Assembly (NCBI GenBank): GCA_016716135.1
Contig: JADJWX010000007.1
Coordinates: 248,001-312,000, forward strand
DNA length: 64,000 nucleotides
Source: Lewinellaceae bacterium
Lineage (GTDB): Bacteria; Bacteroidota; Bacteroidia; Chitinophagales; Saprospiraceae
Reading direction: 5' to 3'
The stretch's first letter is position 1; each line of letters opens with the position of its first letter. The notes under the pieces are model-generated. The model saw only the letters and a list, made by a program, of their open reading frames with translations, had not been told where the DNA came from and did not search any database. This document shows positions 50,437 through 58,270 of the stretch, piece after piece. The position numbers and the translations under genes are program-made.

Positions 50437-52986
50437 CTACTTTTTCTTCGCCGCTTTTTTAGCCGGGGCCTTTTGTTTGAATGCGCCCGGCATTTCTTTT
50501 TCGATGATCGCTTTTACATCTTCAAGCGTGAGGGTGCGAGCCTGGTCGACAGTCATTTTAGCGCCGTCCATTTTGGGCAGATTGATCGGTTTTTTGCCGA
50601 ACCGGATGAAGGGGCCCCAGCGGCCATTTTCGATACTGATTTTTTCTTCGGGCCAGAGTTGAATGTAGCGGTTGGCTTCCTTTTCGATTTTAGCTTCGAT
50701 GAGCTCGATGGCCTGTTTTTCGGAAATCGAGTCAAAATTTACCCGGGCCGGCACGTTCACATACAAGTCGGTCCACTTCAAAAACGGCCCGAAACGCCCT
50801 TTGCCCTTCGTAATGGGTTGTTCTTTGTAATGCCCGAGTGGCTTGTCGGCCTCGCGCTTGGCCTTGATCAGTTCGACAGCGCGGTCCAGGCTGATATCGA
50901 AAGGATCTTCGTTGCGGGGAATGGAAACGAACAAGTCGCCAATTTTGACATACGGGCCGAAGCGGCCGGCATTCACGGTAATTTCCTCCCCATCGATTGC
51001 ACCAAGTGTTCGCGGCAAGGCAAAACTGGCCAATGCTTCTTCATAGGTAACCGTTTCGAGTGTGGTGCCGGGTTTGAGATTGGCGTATTTGGGCTTTTCA
51101 CCTTCGGCCAACTCATCGCCGGTACCGATTTGGACGACCGGTTTGCCCAGGCGGCTCATGCGCACCAGGATGGTCCGGCCGGTTTCGGGGTCGGCGCCCA
51201 GAATGCGCTCGCCGCTGGCACGGTCGGCCTCGGCCAGCGTTTTTTCCACATCCTGGTGGAAAGGCTTGTAAAACTGGTCGATGACCTTTGCCCAGTCGAT
51301 TTTGCCTTCGGCGATGTGGTCAAATTTTTCCTCAATACCGGCAGTAAAGCCGTAGTCCATAATATTTTTGAAATACTCGTCGAGGAAGTCGCTGACGATC
51401 ATGCCCATATCGGTGGGGTACAGCACATTTTTGGTGGTGCCGGTAACTTCCGAGCTCTTCGACTTGCTGATTTGGTTGTTTTTTAAAGTCAGCACCTGAA
51501 ACTGCCGTTCTTCACCGGGGCGGCTGTCTTTGACCACATAGCCGCGGTTGGCTTCCATTATTTTGGTAATGGTGGGGGCATAGGTCGACGGCCTTCCGAT
51601 ACCCAGTTCTTCCAGTTTTTTGACCAGCGCGGCCTCCGTAAAGCGCGCCGGCGGGCGGGTGAAGCGCTCGGTGGCGGTGAGGTTGTCCAGTTGGAGGGTT
51701 TGCCCCACTTTAAGGGGAGGAAGCATGCCTTGTTTTTCCTCTTCGTCGTCGTCGGTGCCTTCAAGGTACACTTTCAGGAAGCCATCGAATTTGAGCACCT
51801 CGCCTTCCGCTACGAGTTTGGCGTCGGGTTGTGTGCTGATCCCGATATCGACTGTGGTTTTTTCCAGCTCGGCATCGGCCATTTGGGAAGCCATGGTCCG
51901 TTTCCAGATCAGGTCGTACAGGCGTTCTTCGTCGCGGTTCCCGCCGGCAGTGGCGTTTTCGACATAGGTTGGGCGGATGGCCTCGTGGGCTTCCTGGGCC
52001 GAGCTGCTTTTGGTTTTGTAGCGCCGCGTTTTTTGGTAACGCTGGCCGTATTGTTTGACCACCTCGTTGCTGATTGCCTGGAGGGCCAGTTCGCTGAGGC
52101 TGGTGGAGTCGGTTCGCATGTAGGTGATATAGCCCTGCTCGTAGAGGCCCTGCGCCACAGACATGGTGCGTTTCACCGAAAAGCCCAGTTTACGGCTGGC
52201 CTCCTGCTGGAGGGTTGAGGTGGTGAAGGGGGCTGCGGGCCGGCGGAGTGTAGGCCGCACATCGATATTGTTGACTGCAAACGCGGCATTTACACATTTT
52301 TGTAAAAACGCCTCTGCGCCGCCGGCATCGGCAAAACGTTCGGGGCTTTCGGCGCGAAAGTTCACCTGTTTTCCCTGAGCATTCGGCGCCATAAAATCGG
52401 CTGTAATTCGAAAGTAGGGCGTAATCTTAAAATCCTGAATATCCCGTTCGCGTTCGACAATCAGTTTGACAGCCACTGATTGCACCCTGCCTGCCGACAG
52501 CTGGCCTTTGACTTTTTTCCACAACAGCCCGGATAATTCCCAACCCACAAGCCGGTCGAGCACCCGGCGCGCCTGTTGCGCATTCACCAGGTTGATATCC
52601 AGATAGCGGGGATTCTTGATCGCCTGCTGGATAGCCGGTTTTGTAATTTCATGAAAAACAATGCGCTTGGCGTTTTGTGCGTCCAGGCCGAGGACTTCGC
52701 ACAAGTGCCATGAAATGGCTTCCCCTTCGCGGTCTTCGTCCGTTGCCAGCCAAACTTCTTCCACTTTGGAAGCCGCTGCTTTGAGTTCTTTTACGGTTTT
52801 GTGCTTATCGGGTGGAATGACGTAATTCGGGACATAACCATTGTCGACGTCAACGCCGAGGTCATTGCCTTTTTCAAGATCACGAATATGTCCGTACGAT
52901 GATTTTACGGCGAAATCGCCGCCGAGAAACTTCTCGATTGTTTTTGCTTTCGCCGGTGATTCGACGATGAGGAGTTTTTTTGCCAT
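50437..52986 (-). CDS. topA: DNA topoisomerase I (type IA)
   Basis: TopA relaxes negative supercoils by a transient 5'-phosphotyrosine link. The 849-residue protein has the Toprim start MAKKLLIVESPAKAKTIEKF, the acidic Toprim site ATDEDREGEA, the GRVQSVAVKLIVERERDI segment, and the catalytic Tyr289 in GYITYMRTDSTSLS. The C-terminus has no Cys4 zinc fingers; instead it carries repeats of form GRFGPYVKIGD, GRFGPFLKWTD and GRWGPFIRFGK and a Lys/Ala tail (APAKKAAKKK). This zinc-free Toprim_C-repeat form is known in Bacteroidota and other phyla. The start is set downstream of a well-spaced promoter rather than at 53025. Confidence 0.97.
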   Translation of the reverse strand: MAKKLLIVESPAKAKTIEKFLGGDFAVKSSYGHIRDLEKGNDLGVDVDNGYVPNYVIPPDKHKTVKELKAAASKVEEVWLATDEDREGEAISWHLCEVLGLDAQNAKRIVFHEITKPAIQQAIKNPRYLDINLVNAQQARRVLDRLVGWELSGLLWKKVKGQLSAGRVQSVAVKLIVERERDIQDFKITPYFRITADFMAPNAQGKQVNFRAESPERFADAGGAEAFLQKCVNAAFAVNNIDVRPTLRRPAAPFTTSTLQQEASRKLGFSVKRTMSVAQGLYEQGYITYMRTDSTSLSELALQAISNEVVKQYGQRYQKTRRYKTKSSSAQEAHEAIRPTYVENATAGGNRDEERLYDLIWKRTMASQMADAELEKTTVDIGISTQPDAKLVAEGEVLKFDGFLKVYLEGTDDDEEEKQGMLPPLKVGQTLQLDNLTATERFTRPPARFTEAALVKKLEELGIGRPSTYAPTITKIMEANRGYVVKDSRPGEERQFQVLTLKNNQISKSKSSEVTGTTKNVLYPTDMGMIVSDFLDEYFKNIMDYGFTAGIEEKFDHIAEGKIDWAKVIDQFYKPFHQDVEKTLAEADRASGERILGADPETGRTILVRMSRLGKPVVQIGTGDELAEGEKPKYANLKPGTTLETVTYEEALASFALPRTLGAIDGEEITVNAGRFGPYVKIGDLFVSIPRNEDPFDISLDRAVELIKAKREADKPLGHYKEQPITKGKGRFGPFLKWTDLYVNVPARVNFDSISEKQAIELIEAKIEKEANRYIQLWPEEKISIENGRWGPFIRFGKKPINLPKMDGAKMTVDQARTLTLEDVKAIIEKEMPGAFKQKAPAKKAAKKK

Positions 52987-52995
52987 AATCGGGGG

Positions 52996-53025
52996 CAAAA
53001 GTACACGCTTTTTGAAAGGAAACAA
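52996..53025 (-). promoter_or_regulatory. Promoter TTG-N19-TACTTTTG for topA
   Basis: On the minus strand, TTG at 53025-53023 and TACTTTTG at 53003-52996 have canonical spacing, ten bases upstream of the topA ATG. Confidence 0.7.
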
Positions 53026-53034
53026 CGAATTCCG

Positions 53035-53634
53035 TTAGCCCCCCCCTTTTGGCGTCATCTTTTCGGGGCTTTGGGCCGGGGGGGATGCAGGTTGCAGGGA
53101 ATCGGGTTTGGGGCGCTTTCGAACCTCTTCTTTTAACAGTTCCCCTTCTTTTAAATCTTCTTTCCAGGCCGCTTTCCGTTTCTCGCGGAAGGCGGTAGCC
53201 AGTTCCCGGATCTCGACTGGTTTTTTATGCAAATGCCGGTGAAAGGCCAGGGTCAGAAAATCAGCCATATCATCGGGGTACGTGATGCCGGCGCTGCGCA
53301 GGTAATTGGACAGGCGGGAGCCCTCGTAGAAGCTCCAGTTGACGATCATCCATTGCCCAAGGCGGTTGTGCATGACGAGGCAGACACTGTCTTCGGGGAT
53401 CGACAGGAAGAGGGCTTTTGACTCTTCGGAGGTCAGTTTGTCCAGTTGGTCCAGTGCGTCATTCAAGTTTTTGGGGATATAAATTCCGTGCAGCCGGTCT
53501 TTGGTGATGCGTTCCTGGTACTGCCGTTGAAATTCCTCCTCGCTGTTGGGCGGGTCGTACTGTTGGGCGAAGGCCCAGAAGGCATTTCCCAGAAAAAATA
53601 CGACGAGTACCAGCCGGCATTTGAGGTAGTTCAT
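53035..53634 (-). CDS. Exported DUF6794-like protein
   Basis: The 199-residue product has a signal peptide (MNYLKCRLVLVVFFLGNAFW, then AFAQQ) followed by a conserved-looking segment IYIPKNLNDALDQLDKLTSE, VCLVMHNRLGQWMIVNWSFY and AGITYPDDMADFLTLAFHRH. This is the pattern of DUF6794 proteins; function unknown. The C-terminal 40 residues are charged and Pro-rich (RKRPKPDSLQPASPPAQSPE). The start at 53634 is chosen for the signal peptide; 53649 is an equally possible Met. It is upstream of topA in the same direction, but the topA promoter lies between them. Confidence 0.7.
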   Translation of the reverse strand: MNYLKCRLVLVVFFLGNAFWAFAQQYDPPNSEEEFQRQYQERITKDRLHGIYIPKNLNDALDQLDKLTSEESKALFLSIPEDSVCLVMHNRLGQWMIVNWSFYEGSRLSNYLRSAGITYPDDMADFLTLAFHRHLHKKPVEIRELATAFREKRKAAWKEDLKEGELLKEEVRKRPKPDSLQPASPPAQSPEKMTPKGGG

Positions 53635-53729
53635 AGTCACGCGAGCCATTTGTTTGTATGTTTTGGTGTAGTAGGTTTGCAGTTTCAGATTCAGCGCCAG
53701 ACCGGCCAATAAATGCAGCCGTCAAAAAA

Positions 53730-54026
53730 ATGACAAAAGAAAATACATCGCCCTTCCGCTTATCCCTGCTCGAATTGTTTCTCCTGGAAATAGTTGTTTG
53801 GTTGGCCTTGTGGTTGTTGAACGACTATATGGCCACACTTTTAACGCTCATTATTACGGCCATCGTATTTGCCATTCTGGTCATTGCCTTGCTGGCTGAG
53901 GCCATTGAACGGTCAAAAGTGCCGCGCCGGTATTTTTGGATCATGGGCTTGTCGGTTGTGGCGCCGGTTTTTGCCGCGATACTCTACCTGCTGATTTTTG
54001 GCGGCCAGCTTACATTTTTGGAATAA
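53730..54026 (+). CDS. Small membrane protein, unknown function
   Basis: The 98-residue product has three hydrophobic helices (LLELFLLEIVVWLALWLL, LLTLIITAIVFAILVIALLA and IMGLSVVAPVFAAILYLLIF) with a short basic loop IERSKVPRRYFW. The Met at 53730 fits a compact protein; upstream residues from 53658 look like leader. No family is recognised. It is divergent from the DUF6794-like gene. Confidence 0.7.
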   Translation: MTKENTSPFRLSLLELFLLEIVVWLALWLLNDYMATLLTLIITAIVFAILVIALLAEAIERSKVPRRYFWIMGLSVVAPVFAAILYLLIFGGQLTFLE

Positions 54027-54058
54027 ACGTAGCAACGGATCGATTTTCAAAAACCCAC

Positions 54059-54556
54059 TCAGTCGTCCGGTAGTTCTTCAAACGTGCCTGTCTGGCGGTT
54101 TTTGCGCACTTTGTTCCATTCAAAATACCGACCGTTCATCACAATGTAAATTCCCGGCGGTAAGACCTGGACAAAAGCCAGCGCGCTGCCCAGGTTGAAA
54201 AAACCATCCGACGACATGCCGAAGGCGTACGGTATCATGGCCCCGGTGAGCACGATTGTTTTGCCGGTGATATTTGCTTCGGCCAGCACCCGGGCGGTAT
54301 CGACCATGCGATCGGTGCCGTGGGTGAGCAGGATCCGGTTGGACTCTGCTTTGCGGCAGTTGTATACGATGATAGAGTGTTCGTCATCGCCCATCTCCAG
54401 CGAATCGATCATCATGAGCGTTTTCACATCAATGTGCACCTCGCTGCGGCCGCGCTCAAACATTTCCTTGAGGTGTGTGTCTTTGAAATACAATTCTCCG
54501 GTGATATAGTTGTATTCTTTATCGAAAGTGCCACCGGTGACGAATACTTGGACCAT
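54059..54556 (-). CDS. Single-domain asparaginase-like protein
   Basis: The 165-residue product contains only the N-terminal domain of type I/II asparaginase: MVQVFVTGGTFDKEYN (first catalytic Thr region), LLTHGTDRMVDTA (the HGTD motif) and IVLTGAMIPYAF. The usual 320-340 residue enzyme has a second domain that completes the active site and dimer; here the protein ends naturally after SALAFVQVLPPGIYIVMNGR and RYFEWNKVRKNRQTGTFEEL. Such short versions occur as a distinct conserved group, so this is probably a real gene rather than a fragment. Activity on asparagine is uncertain. The start at 54556 omits 13 leader-like residues. Confidence 0.85.
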   Translation of the reverse strand: MVQVFVTGGTFDKEYNYITGELYFKDTHLKEMFERGRSEVHIDVKTLMMIDSLEMGDDEHSIIVYNCRKAESNRILLTHGTDRMVDTARVLAEANITGKTIVLTGAMIPYAFGMSSDGFFNLGSALAFVQVLPPGIYIVMNGRYFEWNKVRKNRQTGTFEELPDD

Positions 54557-54623
54557 AATTATTTTTTTTGCAGAAACAGCGCAAAGAAACGGCAATTACC
54601 GCAATGTGAAATCCTGCCGGGGC

Positions 54624-54652
54624 TTGTCATGTAAAAAACGTTTTTACCTTTG
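54624..54652 (+). promoter_or_regulatory. Promoter TTG-N18-TACCTTTG for the 54-residue protein
   Basis: TTG at 54624-54626 and TACCTTTG at 54645-54652 have near-ideal spacing and lie 23 bases before the small gene's ATG. This is among the cleanest promoters in the window. Confidence 0.75.
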
Positions 54653-54675
54653 CGCCTAATAAAACAATTTACCGT

Positions 54676-54840
54676 ATGAACAAGAATGAAGAATACCAGG
54701 AAAACCGTGGTCGCGATACCATTATGTTTATTGTAAGCCTGATCGGGCTGGTTGCCCTGCTGATCTTTATCCCGGAATGGGTTTGGGTGGCCTTCCCGTT
54801 TGTGTTTACGGCTTTGGCCGGGGCTATGGGGCGGCTCTGA
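54676..54840 (+). CDS. 54-residue two-helix membrane protein
   Basis: A short frame begins MNKNEEYQENRGRDTIMFIV and continues with two hydrophobic segments (VSLIGLVALLIFIP and WVWVAFPFVFTALAGAM), ending GRL. It has its own clean promoter (54624-54652) and a hairpin terminator (54842-54936), which argues for a real small gene although no family is recognised. The charged N-terminus is probably cytoplasmic. Small proteins of this length are often missed by gene callers. Confidence 0.7.
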   Translation: MNKNEEYQENRGRDTIMFIVSLIGLVALLIFIPEWVWVAFPFVFTALAGAMGRL

Positions 54841-54841
54841 A

Positions 54842-54936
54842 AAAAGTTAAAATGTAAAAGCCAAAAGGTAGATAGTCCAGGCCTTTGGCCGGCTCCAACT
54901 ACCTTTTGGCTTTTATATTTTACATTTTAACTTTTG
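54842..54936. terminator. Long AT-rich hairpin after the small membrane gene
   Basis: AAAAGTTAAAATGTAAAAGC with CAAAAGGTA pairs with TACCTTTTGGCTTTT and, after a seven-base bulge, ACATTTTAACTTTT. It starts two bases after the stop. Confidence 0.75.
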
Positions 54937-54955
54937 ACTTTGCTAAAAATAGAAA

Positions 54956-54980
54956 TCCCTCGCCGTTGAACGACGAGGGA
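54956..54980. repeat. Small GC-rich hairpin
   Basis: TCCCTCG and CGAGGGA enclose an inner CGTT-G-AACG. It lies in the 422-base gap (54841-55262), whose remainder shows only the putative promoter of the amidase gene (TTG at 55214, TACTTTAG at 55234). Confidence 0.6.
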
Positions 54981-55262
54981 CTCTAACCCAAACAAATAAA
55001 CACAAAAACTACTTGCTGCAAGTTTAAGACAAGTTTCGGAGTTCAGGCAAATTTCTCCCCGGAAATTTTAGGTTTTTTTTAAAAGTTCTTTGGAGAACCG
55101 GATGTTTTCCAAATAAACCAGCTGCATTTAATCACTTGGCCAAATCTTTCGGCTGAAATTTAATGGTAAATATTGGCTGAAGCGCCCTGTTTTTGCAGGA
55201 TCGACCGAAAATCTTGTTGCCTGTTCATGTCGCTACTTTAGCCGTAGCCCAATCGCACAAAC

Positions 55263-57716
55263 ATGCGTATCATCCGATTTTTGGTAGCCCTGCTGCTTAC
55301 CACGTTGCTCGTCTGGCAACTGCAAACGCCTCAACAGCTGGGCGACAAAACCTTGCCTGCGCTGGGCCGGTTTTTTAACCCTTTCAGTGGTTTTTGGCAA
55401 AACGCCGAGCCTTCCGACCCTGGCTCCCGCCTGTCGGAATCGCTGCACATCCCGGGTCTGAAAAAACCGGTGGAGGTGGTTTACGACGACTTGCTGGTGC
55501 CGCATATTTTTGCGGAAAACCTCGAAGACGCCCTTATGGTGCAAGGCTACATCACGGCACAAAACCGGCTGTGGCAAATGGACATCTCCACCCGGCAGGC
55601 TTCCGGGCGGCTCTCGGAAATCCTGGGCCCCCGTACCCTCAACCTGGACCGGCTCACCCGCCGCCGTGGCCTGCCTTTCGCCGCTGAAAACGACTGGAAA
55701 GCCTGGCAACAGGACCCGGAAACAGCGCGCCGCATGAATGCCTACGCCGCCGGCGTAAACGCCTGGATCGACCAACTCACGCCGGCCACCTATCCCCTCG
55801 AGTTTAAACTGCTGGGCTACGCACCCGAACCCTGGTCTCCCTTGAAGTCGGCCCTGGTGATCGAAAGCATGATCGATGCGTTGAACAGCCGAAATAACGA
55901 CCTGGCGTCCACCAACAGCCTGGCCGCTTTTGGCCGCGACACGTTTGATTACCTTTTCCCGCTGTGGAACCCCCGGCAGCAACCCATCGTGCCCGATACC
56001 GGCCAATGGAAAAGTTTGCAGCCTGTTTTTCAACAAACAGGTCCGGCGAAAAACCTGTCTTCCCTCCCGGGAAAAAACATCCCGGAACGCAGCCTGCCCA
56101 CCGGCATGCAAAACCTCAACGGCAGCAATAACTGGGCAGTTTCCGGCAACCGCACCCAATCGGGTTTCCCGATTCTGGCCAACGACACGCACCTGCCACT
56201 GCGCCTGCCCCACACCTGGTTTCAACAACAAATTCATACACCGGAATTGAACTGCTACGGCGCGGTAGTACCCGGCGCAGTGGGCATTGCGATTGGTTTC
56301 AACAATGATATTGCCTGGGGTTTTACCAATGTCAGCCAGGAAGTTTCCGACTGGTACCGCATCGACTGGACCGATGCCGGACGGACGGCCTACCGGGTAG
56401 ACGGGCAGGTCAAACAGGCAGAACTGCGTATTGAAACAATCCGGGTAAAAGGCCAGGCCGATGTGCAAGATACCGTCCGGTATACCATGTGGGGCCCCGT
56501 CGTTTACGACGACCCCGCCGAACCGCTTTACAATTGCGCATACCGCTACTCCACGCACGATGAACCGACTCCGGAGAGCCTGGCGCAGTTTCTGGATATT
56601 GCCGGTGGCAAAAATTATGACGACTACCGCCGCGCTATTCCCGGTCTGGATTGCTTGTCGCAAAATGTGGCGTTTGCGTCACACAGCGGCGATATCGCCA
56701 TTACAGTTCAAGGCAAACTGCCTGTACGAGCACCGGAACAGGGGCGTTTTATCCTCGATGGCAGTAAAAGTACCAATGCCTGGCAGGGCTTTATTCCGAA
56801 TGAGCAGTTGCCGGCCATGAAAAACCCGTCGCGTGGTTTTGTTTATTCCGCCAACCAACATTCCACCCCACCCTCCTACCCCTATTTTTATTTCGGAAAC
56901 TTCGACGACAGCCGGGGGCGCAGAATCTTCGAGCGACTGTCTGCCATGCAGCAAATCACGCCCGACAGCATGAAAAATTTGCAGTTGGACAACTTCAACT
57001 ACTTGTCGGCTGATGCCTTACCGGTTTTCCTGCGGCTGCTCGACCGGGATGGATTGGACGCAGACGCCAAAAAACTGTTGGCTGAACTTGAGAATTGGGA
57101 TAGCCGCTATGAAAAAAATGCCATTGCCCCGGCCTTGTTTGAGATGTGGTACGACTCGGCTTACACCCTGACCTGGGACGAAATGGACCAGCTGCGCCTG
57201 GCAAAAACGGATGTTTTGTACCCGGAAACCTGGCGGTTCACCGAAATCCTGAACAGTGACCCCGGCAGTATTTTCTTTGATCGCCTGGCAACACCTGCAC
57301 GCGAAACAGCGCAGCACATCGTGACCGAAGGGTTCCGGCAAATGGCCCGGCAAGCCGAACAAATGAAACAAGCCGACCTGGTTTGGTCTACTTTCAAAGG
57401 TTTTGCCATTAAACACCTGACACAAATCGATGCATTCAGCCGGTTGGATGTTGCCACGTCCGGCACGCGCAACGCACCCAATGCCATTGGCAAGGGGCAC
57501 GGCCCATCGTTTCGCATGGTGGTGTCCATGACGCGCCCGGTGCAAGCCTGGGGTGTTTACCCGGGCGGCCAATCGGGCAACCCGGGCAGCCATTTTTACG
57601 ACAATATGGTAGATGCCTGGGCTGCAGGTGAGTATTACGAACTACTTTTTCCTGACCAGCCAGCGGCTGTCCCGGCAAACCGGGAACTGGCCCGGCAACG
57701 CCTTTTACCACAATGA
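55263..57716 (+). CDS. Penicillin acylase-family N-terminal nucleophile amidohydrolase
   Basis: The 817-residue precursor has an N-terminal membrane or signal segment (RIIRFLVALLLTTLLVWQL), an alpha-subunit region (EVVYDDLLVPHIFAENLEDA, QNRLWQMDISTRQASGRLSE) and the autoprocessing site NLNGSNNWAVSG, where Ser288 would become the beta-subunit nucleophile; downstream GFNNDIAWGFTNVSQEVSDW and SGNPGSHFYDNMVDAWAAGE are the family's oxyanion/substrate text. Members hydrolyse beta-lactam side chains, acyl-homoserine lactones or other amides; the substrate here is unknown. Periplasmic or membrane-attached. Its stop overlaps the next gene's ATG (ATGA at 57713-57716). Confidence 0.95.
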   Translation: MRIIRFLVALLLTTLLVWQLQTPQQLGDKTLPALGRFFNPFSGFWQNAEPSDPGSRLSESLHIPGLKKPVEVVYDDLLVPHIFAENLEDALMVQGYITAQNRLWQMDISTRQASGRLSEILGPRTLNLDRLTRRRGLPFAAENDWKAWQQDPETARRMNAYAAGVNAWIDQLTPATYPLEFKLLGYAPEPWSPLKSALVIESMIDALNSRNNDLASTNSLAAFGRDTFDYLFPLWNPRQQPIVPDTGQWKSLQPVFQQTGPAKNLSSLPGKNIPERSLPTGMQNLNGSNNWAVSGNRTQSGFPILANDTHLPLRLPHTWFQQQIHTPELNCYGAVVPGAVGIAIGFNNDIAWGFTNVSQEVSDWYRIDWTDAGRTAYRVDGQVKQAELRIETIRVKGQADVQDTVRYTMWGPVVYDDPAEPLYNCAYRYSTHDEPTPESLAQFLDIAGGKNYDDYRRAIPGLDCLSQNVAFASHSGDIAITVQGKLPVRAPEQGRFILDGSKSTNAWQGFIPNEQLPAMKNPSRGFVYSANQHSTPPSYPYFYFGNFDDSRGRRIFERLSAMQQITPDSMKNLQLDNFNYLSADALPVFLRLLDRDGLDADAKKLLAELENWDSRYEKNAIAPALFEMWYDSAYTLTWDEMDQLRLAKTDVLYPETWRFTEILNSDPGSIFFDRLATPARETAQHIVTEGFRQMARQAEQMKQADLVWSTFKGFAIKHLTQIDAFSRLDVATSGTRNAPNAIGKGHGPSFRMVVSMTRPVQAWGVYPGGQSGNPGSHFYDNMVDAWAAGEYYELLFPDQPAAVPANRELARQRLLPQ

Positions 57717-58066
57717 AAGATTCGCTGTATACCATTTTGTTCATATTCATGCTCGGCCAGTTCGGGCATTTGGGGCTGCCGTGGTGGACCCTGGCGCCCA
57801 TTGCGGCGCTGGCGGGTTGGTTGATACCACAAAAAGCAATTCAGAGCTTTGCCGCCGGATTTGCGGGCGGTTTTTTGCTTTGGCTGACGGCGGCATATTT
57901 GCTGGATTCGGCAAACGACGGGCTGTTGGCCGGCAAGATCGGCGCCTTGTTTATGGGATTAAGCCGCTGGCAAATTTTACTGCTCACCGGCACCCTGGGC
58001 GGACTGGTAGCCGCCCTGGCCTGTTTGACGGGATATTGGGCACGCGGCCTTTTTTCCAGGCAATGA
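57713..58066 (+). CDS. Small membrane protein coupled to the amidase
   Basis: The 117-residue product has four hydrophobic helices (ILFIFMLGQFGHLGLPWWTL, IAALAGWLIP, FAGGFLLWLTAAYLL, ILLLTGTLGGLVAALACLTG) and ends RGLFSRQ. It overlaps the amidase by ATGA, so the two are translated together. No family is recognised; an accessory or chance partner of the amidase is all that can be said. Confidence 0.8.
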   Translation: MKDSLYTILFIFMLGQFGHLGLPWWTLAPIAALAGWLIPQKAIQSFAAGFAGGFLLWLTAAYLLDSANDGLLAGKIGALFMGLSRWQILLLTGTLGGLVAALACLTGYWARGLFSRQ

Positions 58067-58208
58067 AAATCTGCTTAAAAAAACATCATATAAAATTCGA
58101 ATTATATTTATAAACAGTACATTTGTGCACTGTTAATCCCGGTAAGAATTAAATGCGATGCGGTGATCAAAGGAATCCCGCACACGTTAATCAGCCAATT
58201 TTGAAGTA

Positions 58209-58240
58209 TGGAGACATGGGTCATTACGCGATGACTCATG
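58209..58240. repeat. Minimal inverted repeat with element-type termini
   Basis: ATGGGTCAT and ATGACTCAT, inverted with one mismatch, are separated by only TACGCG and followed by a T run. The right terminus equals the family 1 and family 2 ends. It lies between converging genes and may act as a terminator for anmK or be a remnant of an element. Confidence 0.6.
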
Positions 58241-58270
58241 TTTTTTTTTGTCGACTCCCGGGAGTCGCGC

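Noticed and set aside
49459..51486. Long rightward open frame of 675 codons
   Set aside because: It lies antisense to trxB and topA, both recognised with intact motifs. It is a mirror of GC-rich third positions, with no family motif, signal peptide or promoter.
55233..56663. Leftward open frame of 476 codons
   Set aside because: Antisense to the penicillin-acylase-type gene, whose motifs are complete on the other strand.
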